A stretch of DNA of 64,000 nucleotides, taken from the NCBI RefSeq assembly GCF_900113175.1, contig NZ_FOOK01000004.1, positions 108,375 through 172,374 of the forward strand, in the 5' to 3' direction. Below the pieces are notes generated by a model, which was not told where the DNA came from, ran no database searches, and saw only the letters and a program-made list of their open reading frames with translations. This stretch comes from Planifilum fulgidum. GTDB lineage: Bacteria > Bacillota > Bacilli > Thermoactinomycetales > DSM-44946. The position numbers and the translations under genes were made by a program. Below, one piece after another: positions 16,808-26,404 of the stretch; position 1 is the first letter of the stretch, and each line of letters begins with the position of its first letter.

Positions 16808-17893
16808 ATGCCTCCGGGCCGAACGCTGCGGTCTCTTCATCTTCCGCAAATCGTCAAAGAAGGGATGGAAGGGTGCAACGGCCCCCTCATCGGGGAAGCG
16901 GATTTTTTGTGCCCGTTGTGGATGAAGCTCTTGGATATTTATGAAGAACTTCGAAGCGATTTAAAAGTCATCGAAGAAGAGCTGGCCGCCACTCTTGTCA
17001 CGGACCAGGCCGGGTTGAACCGATCCTCCGGTCACCTTCTGGAGGCCGGGGGAAAGCGGATCCGCCCCCTCTTTGTGCTTTTGTCCGGACACTTCGGCCA
17101 ATACGACATCAACCGGCTGAAACGGGTGGCCGTTCCGCTGGAATTGATCCACATGGCCACGCTGGTTCACGATGACGTGATCGACGACGCGGATACCCGC
17201 CGCGGCCGAAAGACGGTGAAGGCCCAGTGGGACAACCGGGTGGCCATGTACACCGGCGATTACATTTTTGCCCGTTCGCTGCAGGTCGTGACGGAAATTG
17301 AAGATCCCGCTGTGCACCGGATTCTTTCCCGCTCGATCATGGATATGTGCCGGGGAGAGATCGATCAGGTCCGGGACTTCTATGACGCCTCCCCGTCCCT
17401 CCTCCGCTATTTCCGGCGGATCAAACGGAAGACGGCCCTTTTGATGGCCGTCAGCTGCCAACTGGGAAGCTTGGTCAGCCGTGCCGAAGAGTGGATTGTC
17501 CGAAATCTTTATCTCTACGGCTATTATGTGGGCATGGCCTTTCAGCTCACCGATGACGTGCTGGACTTCATCGGCGACGAGTCGGTGTTGGGAAAGCCGG
17601 CCGGCAGCGATCTGCGCCAGGGAAACGTGACCCTGCCGGTGATTTATGCCCTTCGCACCTCGGAACCCCGGGAGAAGGAGCGCATATTGACCTATCTGAA
17701 GTCCAACGGGAAAAAGATTCCCCTTTCCACCGTGCTGGACATCGTGCGCCGCTCGGGAGGGATCGATTATGCGATGGGCCTTGCGGAACGATACCTCCAA
17801 AAGGCGCTTTCGGTTTTAAGCCGTCTCCCTTCTTGCGGAGCGCGGGATTCCCTGGAGCGCATCGCCCGGTTTGTGGGCAGCCGCTCCTATTAG
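16808..17893 (+). CDS. hepT: Heptaprenyl diphosphate synthase component II
   Basis: The catalytic trans-polyprenyl synthase subunit, with the first Asp-rich motif in VHDDVIDDAD and the second in QLTDDVLDF, plus GGKRIRP for substrate binding. It works with HepS to make C35 diphosphate for menaquinone-7. The start is uncertain. ATG 16808 has AGGAGGGG only a few bases upstream and gives 361 residues, longer at the N-terminus than B. subtilis HepT; ATG 16865 or 16922 are alternatives with weaker ribosome sites. Confidence 0.95.
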   Translation: MPPGRTLRSLHLPQIVKEGMEGCNGPLIGEADFLCPLWMKLLDIYEELRSDLKVIEEELAATLVTDQAGLNRSSGHLLEAGGKRIRPLFVLLSGHFGQYDINRLKRVAVPLELIHMATLVHDDVIDDADTRRGRKTVKAQWDNRVAMYTGDYIFARSLQVVTEIEDPAVHRILSRSIMDMCRGEIDQVRDFYDASPSLLRYFRRIKRKTALLMAVSCQLGSLVSRAEEWIVRNLYLYGYYVGMAFQLTDDVLDFIGDESVLGKPAGSDLRQGNVTLPVIYALRTSEPREKERILTYLKSNGKKIPLSTVLDIVRRSGGIDYAMGLAERYLQKALSVLSRLPSCGARDSLERIARFVGSRSY

Positions 17894-17896
17894 GGT

Positions 17897-17925
17897 TTGC
17901 TTTTCGGCCGGGTTTTTGGTACAAT
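17897..17925 (+). promoter_or_regulatory. Sigma-A promoter of ndk
   Basis: TTGCTT and TACAAT are 17 nt apart, and the -10 is extended (TGGTACAAT). It lies just after the hepT stop and 59 bases before ndk. Confidence 0.75.
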
Positions 17926-17983
17926 CCGATTGCCCCTGAAGCGACATCCATTACATATGTTGTTGGAAACGGAGGATTCGTGC

Positions 17984-18430
17984 ATGGAAAGGACGTTTCT
18001 CATGGTCAAACCCGACGGCGTCCAAAGGGGTTTGATCGGCGAGATCGTTTCCCGGTTTGAGAAGAAGGGTTTCAAACTGATTGCGGCCAAATTGATGACG
18101 GTGTCCCGGGAACTGGCCGAGGCCCATTATGCGGAGCACCGGGAAAAGCCCTTTTTTGAGGAATTGGTCGGTTTCATCACCTCCGGACCGGTGTTCGCCA
18201 TGATCTGGGAAGGGGAGAACGTGATCTCCGTCGCCCGTCAGATGATGGGGAAAACCAATCCCGCCGACGCGGCCCCCGGGACGATCCGCGGCGATTACGG
18301 CATCAGCGTGGGGATGAACATCATCCACGGTTCCGATTCGCCGGAAAGTGCGGAACGGGAGATCAAGCTCTGGTTTCGGGAGCAGGATCAGATTTCCTAT
18401 GAGAAAACCATCGACCGCTGGATCTACTGA
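17984..18430 (+). CDS. ndk: Nucleoside diphosphate kinase
   Basis: A 148-residue enzyme exchanging phosphates between nucleoside di- and triphosphates. The phosphorylated histidine is H115 in NIIHGSDS, and the N-terminus [10 protein letters not shown] is canonical. ATG 17984 follows GGAGG at 8 nt. It is a single-gene unit with its own promoter and terminator. B. subtilis has cheR after ndk; that gene is absent here. Confidence 0.98.
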   Translation: MERTFLMVKPDGVQRGLIGEIVSRFEKKGFKLIAAKLMTVSRELAEAHYAEHREKPFFEELVGFITSGPVFAMIWEGENVISVARQMMGKTNPADAAPGTIRGDYGISVGMNIIHGSDSPESAEREIKLWFREQDQISYEKTIDRWIY

Positions 18431-18441
18431 GGGTCTGCGAT

Positions 18442-18466
18442 AGCCCGGCGAAAGCCGGGTTTTTTG
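18442..18466 (+). terminator. Terminator of ndk
   Basis: CCCGGC pairs with GCCGGG around a GAAA loop, followed by TTTTTT. Confidence 0.9.
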
Positions 18467-18587
18467 TTTTGTGAAGGAATGGGATGCGAGGATGCGGACG
18501 TGCGGGAGGATGCGGTGGACGTTTTCTGCAGAAACGGGGAGTCTGCATCGGAGAAGGCTCGGGTTTTTGCCGTGTCATTAATTTAAA

Positions 18588-18613
18588 CAAGTTTGCTACG
18601 CAAACCTTTTTTA
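18588..18613 (+). terminator. Second terminator-like hairpin before aroC
   Basis: GTTTGC (18591-18596) pairs with GCAAAC (18600-18605) and is followed by CTTTTTTA. It sits in the 246-base gap between the ndk terminator and aroC. It could end a short unknown transcript or act as an aroC leader attenuator. Two further short hairpins follow, and I see no convincing promoter. Confidence 0.5.
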
Positions 18614-18713
18614 TTCCTATGAAAACGCCTAAAGGCGATTCCGCTTCGCCCGTTTGTGTGATAAGATACTAAGAAAATTTGTGGCGAAGTTTTTTCGGGA
18701 GAGGGGAGAAGTC

Positions 18714-19877
18714 GTGCGCTATTTGACGGCGGGAGAATCCCACGGTCCCCAGTTGACGGTGATTATCGAGGGCCTGCCCAGCCAGCTGCCCTTTTCCAGG
18801 GAAAAGGTGGATGAACAGCTGGCCCGCAGGCAGAAGGGATACGGCCGTGGGCGCAGGATGCAGATCGAGTCGGACCGGGTCCAGGTGCTGTCGGGGGTGC
18901 GGTTTGGAAAAACCACCGGCGCGCCGGTGACGCTGGTGATTGAAAATAAGGATTGGACTCACTGGAAAAAGGTGATGGGAACGGATCCGATCCCGGAGTA
19001 CGCGGAAAAGCGGAGGGTGACCCGCCCCCGCCCGGGACATGCGGATTTGAACGGAGCATTGAAGTACGGGCACCGGGACATGCGGGATGTGCTGGAGCGC
19101 TCCAGCGCGCGGGAGACGGCCGCCCGGGTGGCCGCCGGGGCCGTGGCGCGCCAGCTGCTGGAGCTGTGCGGAATCCGCGTGGCGGGTCACGTGGTGCGGA
19201 TCGGGACGGCGGAGGCGGAGGCGACGCCGGATCTGCCTCTGGACGAAATCCTCCGCCGGGCGGAGGCTTCCCCCGTTCGCTGCCTCGATCCGCAGGCGGA
19301 AAAGGAAATGATGCGTCTGATCGATGAGGCGAAAAAGGAAGGGGACAGCCTGGGCGGGATCGTGGAAGTGATCGTGGAGGGGGCGCCGGCGGGACTCGGC
19401 AGCCACGTGCATTGGGACCGGAAGCTGGATGCCCGCATCGCCCGGGCGGTGGTGAGCATCCAGGCGTTCAAGGGAGTGGAGATCGGGATCGGTTTCGAGG
19501 CGGCCCGGAGAAAGGGATCGGAGGTGCATGACGAGATCCTTTGGGCCGAAGACAGGGGCTTTTACCGGGCGACCAACCGGGCCGGCGGCTTTGAGGGCGG
19601 GATGACCACCGGCGAGCGGATTGTGGTGCGGGGGGTGATGAAGCCGATTCCCACCCTGTACAAACCCCTCCGCAGCGTGGATATCGAGACGAAGAAGCCC
19701 TTTGCGGCGAGCATCGAGCGCTCCGACAGCTGCGCGGTTCCCGCCGCCTGCGTGGTGGCCGAAAATGTGGTGGCCTGGGAAGTGGCGCAGGCGCTGACGG
19801 AGAAGTTTCCCGCCGACACGATGCCGGAGCTGATCGAACAGGTCGAGCAATACCGGAAACGGATTGCGAGGTTTTGA
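18714..19877 (+). CDS. aroC: Chorismate synthase
   Basis: A 387-residue FMN-dependent enzyme making chorismate, the branch point for tryptophan, phenylalanine, tyrosine, folate and here menaquinone. The signature starts are clear: [11 protein letters not shown], then [18 protein letters not shown] sequence and RPGHADLNG near residue 105. GTG 18714 follows GAGGGGAG. B. subtilis calls this gene aroF. It overlaps the aroB region and begins the aromatic supra-operon. Confidence 0.98.
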   Translation: MRYLTAGESHGPQLTVIIEGLPSQLPFSREKVDEQLARRQKGYGRGRRMQIESDRVQVLSGVRFGKTTGAPVTLVIENKDWTHWKKVMGTDPIPEYAEKRRVTRPRPGHADLNGALKYGHRDMRDVLERSSARETAARVAAGAVARQLLELCGIRVAGHVVRIGTAEAEATPDLPLDEILRRAEASPVRCLDPQAEKEMMRLIDEAKKEGDSLGGIVEVIVEGAPAGLGSHVHWDRKLDARIARAVVSIQAFKGVEIGIGFEAARRKGSEVHDEILWAEDRGFYRATNRAGGFEGGMTTGERIVVRGVMKPIPTLYKPLRSVDIETKKPFAASIERSDSCAVPAACVVAENVVAWEVAQALTEKFPADTMPELIEQVEQYRKRIARF

Positions 19878-19879
19878 CC

Positions 19880-20971
19880 ATGCGGACGCTGAAGGTTTCC
19901 ACAGGCGAGCAAACCTACCCGATCCTGATCGGACGGGATCTGTACGCCCGGCTGCCCGAATGGCTCCGGAGTCGGGGGATCGGTCCGGATCGCCCCTTGA
20001 TGCTGGTGACGGACACCCATGTGGGTCCGCTGTACGGGGAGAAGGTGGCCGGCCCCTTGCGGGCGGCGGGTTACCGGGTGGGAGAGGCGTCGGTGCCCGC
20101 CGGGGAATCCTCCAAATCCCTGGAACAGCTTTCCCGGCTGGTGGAGGAAGGACTCCGATTCGGACTGGATCGCCAGGGGGTGGTGCTGGCCCTCGGAGGC
20201 GGTGTTGTCGGGGATTTGGCCGGTTTTTTGGCGGCTTCTTACATGCGCGGGATTCCCTTTGTCCAGTTGCCCACGACCCTTCTGGCCCACGACAGCAGTG
20301 TCGGCGGAAAGGTGGGAGTGAATCACCCCCTCGGGAAAAATGTCATCGGCGCGTTTCACCAGCCGCTCATGGTGGTGTTCGACGTCAGCACCCTCCGCAC
20401 CCTGCCCAGGCGGGAGGTGGTCTCCGGCTATGCGGAGGTGGTCAAGCACGCCCTGATCGCCGATGCTTCCTTCGCGGACTGGCTGCTCCGAAACAGCGAA
20501 CGCCTTCTGCGCCTGGAGCCTTCCCTGGTGGAGGAGGCGATCTGGAACGGTTGCCGGATCAAGGCGGAGGTGGTGTCGCAGGATGAGCGGGAAGCGGGCC
20601 TCCGGGCGATTCTCAATTACGGTCACACGATCGGGCACGCGTTGGAGGCGGCTTCGGGATATGCGGGACTGACCCACGGTGAAGGGGTCGCCATCGGCAT
20701 GGTGGGAGCGGCGATGCTGGCGGAAGCGCTGGGGACGGCGCGGGATGTGGTGGAACCGACGAAACGGTTGCTCCAGGCCTTTCACCTGCCGGTCCATCTC
20801 GCGGGCGAGTGGCCTGAAGAGAAGCTGTTGGAACTGATGCGCCGGGACAAGAAGGCGAGGGGCGGCGTATACGCCTTTGTGCTTCCGGAACGCATCGGCT
20901 CGGTGCGGTTGGTGCGGGGCATTCCGGAGGAGGCAATCCGGCGGGTGCTCCGCCGGTTGAAGTCAGGGTGA
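19880..20971 (+). CDS. aroB: 3-dehydroquinate synthase
   Basis: A 363-residue NAD- and metal-dependent enzyme closing the first ring of the shikimate pathway. The NAD site GGGVVGDLAGF and the PTTLLAHDSSVGGKVGVNH segment are visible, as are the metal-binding histidines in NYGHTIGHALE. ATG 19880 is preferred over TTG 19874 because GAGG is 8 nt upstream. B. subtilis has aroH after aroB; it is missing here, and the trp promoter lies directly downstream. Confidence 0.98.
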   Translation: MRTLKVSTGEQTYPILIGRDLYARLPEWLRSRGIGPDRPLMLVTDTHVGPLYGEKVAGPLRAAGYRVGEASVPAGESSKSLEQLSRLVEEGLRFGLDRQGVVLALGGGVVGDLAGFLAASYMRGIPFVQLPTTLLAHDSSVGGKVGVNHPLGKNVIGAFHQPLMVVFDVSTLRTLPRREVVSGYAEVVKHALIADASFADWLLRNSERLLRLEPSLVEEAIWNGCRIKAEVVSQDEREAGLRAILNYGHTIGHALEAASGYAGLTHGEGVAIGMVGAAMLAEALGTARDVVEPTKRLLQAFHLPVHLAGEWPEEKLLELMRRDKKARGGVYAFVLPERIGSVRLVRGIPEEAIRRVLRRLKSG

Positions 20972-20985
20972 GGTCTCAAAAAGGA

Positions 20986-21014
20986 TTGACAGAAACGGCA
21001 AACTCGATTAAAGT
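20986..21014 (+). promoter_or_regulatory. Internal promoter of the trp operon
   Basis: TTGACA and TAAAGT are separated by 17 nt, starting 14 bases after the aroB stop. Transcription would begin near 21021, just ahead of the TRAP site. The trp genes could be read from here and by read-through from aroC-aroB. Confidence 0.8.
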
Positions 21015-21036
21015 GATGATAATCCAATGAATTTTT

Positions 21037-21088
21037 GAGCAGAGCCCAGCTGAGCAAAGAGAGCAGAGGAGAGCAGAGCGGAGCGGAG
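21037..21088 (+). promoter_or_regulatory. TRAP-binding site: 11 NAG triplets
   Basis: NAG triplets begin at 21037, 21042, 21047, 21052, 21057, 21061, 21066, 21071, 21076, 21081 and 21086. Nine are GAG, one CAG and one AAG. Spacers are 2 nt except one of 1 nt. The count equals the 11 subunits of TRAP. The last triplets (21081-21088) can pair 7 of 8 bases with 21103-21110, forming an antiterminator that overlaps the terminator stem. Bound TRAP would block it and stop transcription, as known for B. subtilis trp. Confidence 0.93.
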
Positions 21089-21106
21089 CCAAAGGACGGG
21101 TACTCC

Positions 21107-21136
21107 GATCAAAGCTTTCCATGCTTTGATCTTTTT
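21107..21136 (+). terminator. trp leader attenuator terminator
   Basis: GATCAAAGC (21107-21115) pairs perfectly with GCTTTGATC (21123-21131) around a 7-nt loop and is followed by TTTTT. It lies 72 bases before trpE and shares its first four bases with the antiterminator. Confidence 0.92.
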
Positions 21137-21208
21137 ATTTTCCTCTTTCCCCCTTTTTTCCCCTTGGTTTTCCCCTTTCCGTTCTGCCCTCCCGGAAGGA
21201 GGGAGAAG

Positions 21209-22732
21209 GTGATTTACCCCCCGTTTGCCGAAGTGAAGCGGCTTGCCAAGACCTATTCGTCCATTCCCCTGTGCAAGACGATTTATGCCGACACGGAAAC
21301 GCCGGTGTCTTTGTACGACCGGTTGCGCGACCGGCCCTATTCGTTTCTGCTGGAGAGCGTGGAAGGAGGAGAGAAGTGGGCCCGATACTCCTTCATCGGG
21401 GCCGATCCGTTCTTGATCGTCACCTGCCGGGAGGGTCAGGTGACCCTGTCCGGGAGGGAGGGGACCAGGCGCCTGGCGGCCGATCCCTTCGATGTGGTGC
21501 AGGATTTGCTGAAACGGTACCACACTCCCGACTATCCCGGTCATCCCCCCTTTTTGGGAGGGGCGGTGGGGTATATCGCCTACGAGGCGGTTCGCTACAT
21601 GGAATCCCTGCCTCCCTTTCCCCACGCGGGGAAAGGGACCGGGGCCCGGGATCTCCACCTGATGTTTTGCGACCGGGTGCTGATTTTTGACCATTTGAGG
21701 CAACAGGTGACGCTGGTTCACCATCTCCACGTCCCCGGGGAAGCGGGGGAAGCGGCGCTTATGGAACTTTACCTGCGGGCCGTGGAGGAGCTGGAGGAAA
21801 GGGCGGGAAGGATCCGCTCCCGCCGTCCTGAACTGGCTTTCTTTCTCGACGCGCCCTTTGAGGCGGGGGGAGAGCCGGATCTTTTCCGGGCTTCCTCCAA
21901 CATGAGCCGCCACCAGTACGAAGCGATGGTGAAAAGGGCCCAGGAACACATCCGGGCGGGCGACATTTTTCAGCTGGTTCCCTCCCAGCGGTGGACCTGG
22001 CATCCCGCTCCGCCCCCCTTTGACGTGTACCGCGTGTTGCGGATCCTGAACCCCTCCCCCTACATGTTTTACCTGAAGATGGGGGATGAGGTGGTCACCG
22101 GTTCCTCACCGGAGTTGCTGGTCCGCGTCAACGGCGGGAAAGCGGAGACGCGTCCCATTGCGGGGACCCGCCCCCGCGGGAGGACGGCCGAGGAGGATGA
22201 GAGACTTGCGGCCGAGCTTCTGCAAGACGAAAAGGAGCGGGCCGAACATGTCATGCTGATCGACCTGGGGCGAAACGACCTGGGACGCGTCTGCCGCTAC
22301 GGGACGGTGCGCGTGACCCAGCAGATGGCGATCGAGCGCTATTCCCACGTGATGCACATGGTTTCCCACGTGACCGGCGAGTTGGCCCCCGGCCGCACGC
22401 CGATCGACGCCTTGCGCGCCGTCTTCCCGGCGGGAACCGTCTCCGGCGCCCCGAAGGTCCGGGCCATGGAATTGATCGGAGAGATGGAGCCGGAGCCGCG
22501 CGGGGTGTACGCGGGGGCGGTGGGGTACTTCAGCTTTGCGGGCAATCTCGACACCTGCATCGCCATCCGCACCCTTCATTTTCGCGACGGCAAGGCGTAT
22601 GTCCAGGCCGGAGGGGGAGTGGTGATCGATTCCTCCCCGGCGGGGGAATATGAAGAATCCCTCAATAAAGCCAAAGGGATGTTTCGGGCGCTGGAGCTGG
22701 CGGAAACCTTGTTCAAACCGATCGGATCCTGA
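21209..22732 (+). CDS. trpE: Anthranilate synthase component I
   Basis: A 507-residue enzyme making anthranilate from chorismate with glutamine amidotransferase TrpG. The chorismate-binding core shows PAGTVSGAPK, GVYAGAVGY and a C-terminal GGGVVIDSSPAGEYEE-type sequence. The N-terminal LLESVEGGEKWARYSF holds the tryptophan feedback site. The GTG start follows GGAAGGAGGGAG; longer in-frame versions run into the leader RNA and are rejected. No trpG is in the operon, as in Bacillus, where the folate amidotransferase serves both. Confidence 0.98.
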   Translation: MIYPPFAEVKRLAKTYSSIPLCKTIYADTETPVSLYDRLRDRPYSFLLESVEGGEKWARYSFIGADPFLIVTCREGQVTLSGREGTRRLAADPFDVVQDLLKRYHTPDYPGHPPFLGGAVGYIAYEAVRYMESLPPFPHAGKGTGARDLHLMFCDRVLIFDHLRQQVTLVHHLHVPGEAGEAALMELYLRAVEELEERAGRIRSRRPELAFFLDAPFEAGGEPDLFRASSNMSRHQYEAMVKRAQEHIRAGDIFQLVPSQRWTWHPAPPPFDVYRVLRILNPSPYMFYLKMGDEVVTGSSPELLVRVNGGKAETRPIAGTRPRGRTAEEDERLAAELLQDEKERAEHVMLIDLGRNDLGRVCRYGTVRVTQQMAIERYSHVMHMVSHVTGELAPGRTPIDALRAVFPAGTVSGAPKVRAMELIGEMEPEPRGVYAGAVGYFSFAGNLDTCIAIRTLHFRDGKAYVQAGGGVVIDSSPAGEYEESLNKAKGMFRALELAETLFKPIGS

Positions 22733-22749
22733 CAGGGAGGGAGAGGCGG

Positions 22750-23775
22750 ATGATCCGGGAATGCTTGTCCAAGTTGGTGCAGGGGGAAAGCCTGACGAGG
22801 GAAGAGGCGCGTCAGCTGATGATCCGGATGATGGAAGGGAAGCTTTCCCCTTCGCAGATGGGCGGGGTGCTGACGGCCCTGCGCATGAAGGGGGAAACGG
22901 CGGAGGAATTGACGGGATTGGCGGAAGGGATGCGGAGCAAAGCCGCCTCCGTATACCCGCGGGTTCCCGGGGCGGTGGACACCTGCGGCACCGGCGGCGA
23001 CGGAGGGAAAACCTTCAACATTTCCACCGGGGCGGCGATTGTGGCCGCGGCGGCGGGCATTCCCGTCGCCAAGCACGGAAACCGGGCGGTATCCGGCAGG
23101 AGCGGAAGCGCGGATGTGCTGGAGGCCCTCGGCATCCGCATCCAGATGTCGCCGAAGGAAGCGGAAAAGGCGCTGGACCGTCTGGGAATCTGTTTCATGT
23201 TTGCCCCGCTGTTTCATCCCGCGATGAAGCAGGTGATGCCGACCCGCAAGGAGCTGGGATTCCGCACCTGTTTCAATCTGCTGGGGCCCTTGGTGAACCC
23301 CGCGGGCGTCAAGAGGCAACTGATGGGCGTGTTTGATCCGGCCCTCACGGAAACGGTGGCCCGCGTCCTGTTGACGCTCGGCGCCGAACGGGCCTTGGTG
23401 GTGGCCGGCCTGGACGGAATCGATGAGATCTCCATCAGCGCGCCGACGCGAATCAGCGAGGTGAAGGACGGGCAGATCAGAACCTACACGGTGATCCCGG
23501 AGGATTTGGGGGTTCATCCGGCCCCGCAGGAGGCGGTGTCCGGCGGCGATGCCCGGACCAACGCGCGGATCCTGCGGGAGGTATTCCGGGGAGAAAAGGG
23601 GCCTTGCCGGGATGTCGTTCTGGTCAACGCCGGAGCCGTCCTGTATGTGGCCGGCCGGGCGAAGAGCATTGCCGAGGGGGTCCGGAAGGCCGCCGATGCG
23701 GTGGACAGCGGTAGGGCGTCCGAAAAACTGGAGACCATGATCCGGTATTCACGGGAGGTCAGCCATGTTTCTTGA
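22750..23775 (+). CDS. trpD: Anthranilate phosphoribosyltransferase
   Basis: A 341-residue enzyme joining anthranilate to phosphoribosyl pyrophosphate. The signature CGTGGDGGKTFNIST begins near residue 79, and KHGNRAVSGRSGSAD follows. The ATG follows GGGAGGGAGAGG. The 3' end overlaps trpC by 11 bases. Confidence 0.98.
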   Translation: MIRECLSKLVQGESLTREEARQLMIRMMEGKLSPSQMGGVLTALRMKGETAEELTGLAEGMRSKAASVYPRVPGAVDTCGTGGDGGKTFNISTGAAIVAAAAGIPVAKHGNRAVSGRSGSADVLEALGIRIQMSPKEAEKALDRLGICFMFAPLFHPAMKQVMPTRKELGFRTCFNLLGPLVNPAGVKRQLMGVFDPALTETVARVLLTLGAERALVVAGLDGIDEISISAPTRISEVKDGQIRTYTVIPEDLGVHPAPQEAVSGGDARTNARILREVFRGEKGPCRDVVLVNAGAVLYVAGRAKSIAEGVRKAADAVDSGRASEKLETMIRYSREVSHVS

Positions 23776-24541
23776 GAAAATCGTCGCGGAGAAGCGCAGG
23801 GAAATCGAGGAGCTGAAACATCTCCTCCCCGAGGGGAGCGGGGAGTCCGGGATGAAGACGCTCTCCCTGTCGGAGGCGATTCAAGCCCGCCGGGACGGAC
23901 CGGCCCTGATCGCCGAGGTGAAGCCGGCTTCCCCCTCCAGGGGGGTCATCCGAAAACAGGTGGATCCCGTGGAGATGGCGACCGCTTATCAGCGGGGCGG
24001 AGCGAGCGCCGTTTCCGTCCTGACGGACCGGCGCTTTTTCGGAGGGGAAGGCGCTTTCCTCCAAAGGGTGAAAAAAGCGGTGTCCCTTCCCGTCTTGCGC
24101 AAGGATTTCATCCTGGATCCGCTCCAGGTGAAGGAAAGCCGGATGCTGGGAGCAGACGCCATTTTGCTGATCGCCGCCCTGCTGGATCGCGAGCAATTGA
24201 GGCGCTTGAGCGAAGCCGCCCACCGCCTCGGCCTCGAGGTGCTGGTGGAGATTCACCGGGAGGAGGAGATCGAACGGGCTTTGGCGTGCGAGCCGGATGT
24301 GATCGGAATCAACAACCGGGATCTGGTCACTTTCCAAACCGATCTCGGCACCACGGAGCGGCTCAGGCCGCTGCTTCCGGACACGATTCCGGTAATCGGG
24401 GAAAGCGGCGTCACCTCCCCCGAAGATGTGCGGCGAATGGCCCGGGCGGGGGTGGACGGCGTGTTGGTGGGCGAGTTCCTCATGCGGCAGGAGAATCCGG
24501 AAAGCGCCGTGCGCGCGTTGATCGGGGGTGGGGCAGCTTGA
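23765..24541 (+). CDS. trpC: Indole-3-glycerol-phosphate synthase
   Basis: A 258-residue TIM-barrel enzyme. Conserved motifs are AEVKPASPSRG, SVLTDRRFFGG, LRKDFILD, EIHREEE, GINNRDL and GESG. It overlaps trpD at its start and trpF at its stop (TTGA), so the operon is tightly coupled. Confidence 0.98.
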   Translation: MFLEKIVAEKRREIEELKHLLPEGSGESGMKTLSLSEAIQARRDGPALIAEVKPASPSRGVIRKQVDPVEMATAYQRGGASAVSVLTDRRFFGGEGAFLQRVKKAVSLPVLRKDFILDPLQVKESRMLGADAILLIAALLDREQLRRLSEAAHRLGLEVLVEIHREEEIERALACEPDVIGINNRDLVTFQTDLGTTERLRPLLPDTIPVIGESGVTSPEDVRRMARAGVDGVLVGEFLMRQENPESAVRALIGGGAA

Positions 24542-25212
24542 GACGAACCTTTGTGAAGATTTGCGGGCTTCGGACGACGTCGGACATGGAGGCCCTCCAG
24601 GGCGTCGATCTGGACGCCGCCGGATTCATTCTGGTTCCCGGGCGGCGGCGATTTGTGCCGCCGGAACAGCTGAAGGTTCTCCTCCGGATGCTTCCGCCGG
24701 GTGCCATGGCCGTGGGCGTGATGATGAATCCGACACGGGATGAAGTGATGGACTGGTTTTTCCGAGCCGATCTGGACGCGGTGCAGCTGCACGGGGAAGA
24801 ATCCCCCGAGTTTTGCCGGTGGGTCAAAAAGACCCTGTCGGTGCAAGTGATCAAGGCGTTCACCCCGGATGAAGCGGCGGAAAAAGGGACCGCGGAAGCC
24901 TACGCCCCCTGGGTGGACAGTGTCTTGCTGGATTCCGCCTCCGGCGGGCAAAAGGGGGGGACCGGCATCCGCTTTTCCTGGGAACGGATCGTCGAGATCA
25001 GGAAAAAGTGGCACGCGGCCAAGCGTCCGGTTTGGGTGGCCGGCGGACTCAATCCCGAAAACGTGGGGGAGCTTGTGGCGCGTTTTGCTCCGGACGGAGT
25101 CGACGTGTCCAGCGGAGTGGAGACGGACGGATGCAAGGACCGGGAAAAGGTCCGTTCCTTTGTGGAGAGGGTGAGAATATATGATCAAAAACCAGTTTGC
25201 AACCCAAACTAA
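24538..25212 (+). CDS. trpF: Phosphoribosylanthranilate isomerase
   Basis: A 224-residue TIM-barrel isomerase. VKICGLRT contains the catalytic cysteine; [10 protein letters not shown] and [10 protein letters not shown] are the other family motifs. The TTG start overlaps the trpC stop. The 3' end overlaps trpB by 32 bases. Confidence 0.97.
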   Translation: MRRTFVKICGLRTTSDMEALQGVDLDAAGFILVPGRRRFVPPEQLKVLLRMLPPGAMAVGVMMNPTRDEVMDWFFRADLDAVQLHGEESPEFCRWVKKTLSVQVIKAFTPDEAAEKGTAEAYAPWVDSVLLDSASGGQKGGTGIRFSWERIVEIRKKWHAAKRPVWVAGGLNPENVGELVARFAPDGVDVSSGVETDGCKDREKVRSFVERVRIYDQKPVCNPN

Positions 25213-26404
25213 GCGTTTTTCCTCCCATTTCGGCCCCTACGGGGGCCGCTACGTCCCGGAAACATTGATGAACGCCCTCTTTGAACTGGAAAAGGGGTTT
25301 TGCGAAGCGGTGGAAGACCCCCGGTTTCTCAGAAGGCTCAAGGAGCTGAGGGAGGAATATTCCGGACGGCCCACGCCCCTTACCTTTGCCGAAGGATTGA
25401 CGCGCAAGGTCGGAGGCGCCCGGATTTACCTGAAGCGGGAGGATTTGAACCACACCGGCGCCCACAAGATCAACAACACCCTGGGGCAGGCGCTTTTGGC
25501 CCTCAGGATGGGGAAGAAGCGCCTGGTGGCCGAAACCGGCGCGGGTCAGCACGGAGTGGCTTCCGCCACGGTGGCGGCTCTGCTGGGAATGGAGTGCGTC
25601 GTGTTCATGGGGGAGGAGGATGTTCAAAGGCAGAAGTTGAACGTCTTCCGGATGAAGTTGTTGGGGGCGGAGGTCGTGCCCGTCCGTTCGGGGACGCGCA
25701 CTCTCAAGGATGCCACCAATGAGGCGATCCGTCATTGGGTCACCCACGTGGAGGACACCTTTTACATGTTGGGGTCGGCGGTGGGCCCCCATCCCTATCC
25801 GCAGATGGTCCGGTATTTTCAGCGGGTGATCGGGGATGAGGCGCGGAAGCAGATCCTCGAAAAGGAGAAGCGTCTGCCGGACCATGTGGTGGCCTGTGTC
25901 GGCGGGGGCAGCAACGCGATCGGCATGTTTGCCGCCTTTTTGGAAGACCGGGAAGTCCAGCTGCACGGTGTGGAAGCGGCGGGGAAAGGCCTGTCCACGG
26001 GGAAACACGCGGCGACGCTGTGCAAGGGAAGGCCCGGTGTGCTGCACGGCTCCTACAGTTATCTCCTGCAGGACGAACACGGACAAGTGCTTCCGGCCCA
26101 TTCGATCTCCGCAGGATTGGATTACCCCGGGGTGGGTCCCGAACATTCCCATCTGAAGGACACGGGACGGGTCCGGTACACGGCGGTGACGGACGGGGAA
26201 GCGCTGGAGGCGGTTCGCCTGCTGTGCCGGACGGAGGGCATTTTGCCGGCGCTGGAGTCGGCTCACGCCGTCGCGGAAGCGGTGAAAATCGCCAAAGCGG
26301 CCGGAAGGGACCGGATCGTTCTGATCTGTTTGTCCGGCCGGGGAGACAAGGACGTGGAGACGATGGCGGCGCATATGGGAGGGTCGGCGGATGGAGCGGA
26401 TTAG
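25181..26404 (+). CDS. trpB: Tryptophan synthase beta chain
   Basis: A 407-residue PLP enzyme combining indole and serine. The PLP lysine is K96 in [15 protein letters not shown] and GGGSNAIG bind substrate and phosphate. The start ATG lies inside trpF with GGAGAGGGTGAG upstream. The 3' end overlaps trpA by 14 bases. Confidence 0.98.
   Translation: MIKNQFATQTKRFSSHFGPYGGRYVPETLMNALFELEKGFCEAVEDPRFLRRLKELREEYSGRPTPLTFAEGLTRKVGGARIYLKREDLNHTGAHKINNTLGQALLALRMGKKRLVAETGAGQHGVASATVAALLGMECVVFMGEEDVQRQKLNVFRMKLLGAEVVPVRSGTRTLKDATNEAIRHWVTHVEDTFYMLGSAVGPHPYPQMVRYFQRVIGDEARKQILEKEKRLPDHVVACVGGGSNAIGMFAAFLEDREVQLHGVEAAGKGLSTGKHAATLCKGRPGVLHGSYSYLLQDEHGQVLPAHSISAGLDYPGVGPEHSHLKDTGRVRYTAVTDGEALEAVRLLCRTEGILPALESAHAVAEAVKIAKAAGRDRIVLICLSGRGDKDVETMAAHMGGSADGAD

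Noticed and set aside
21035..21208. N-terminal extension of TrpE back to 21035
   Set aside because: It would translate the TRAP site and attenuator; the GTG at 21209 has a strong SD and gives the standard TrpE N-terminus.
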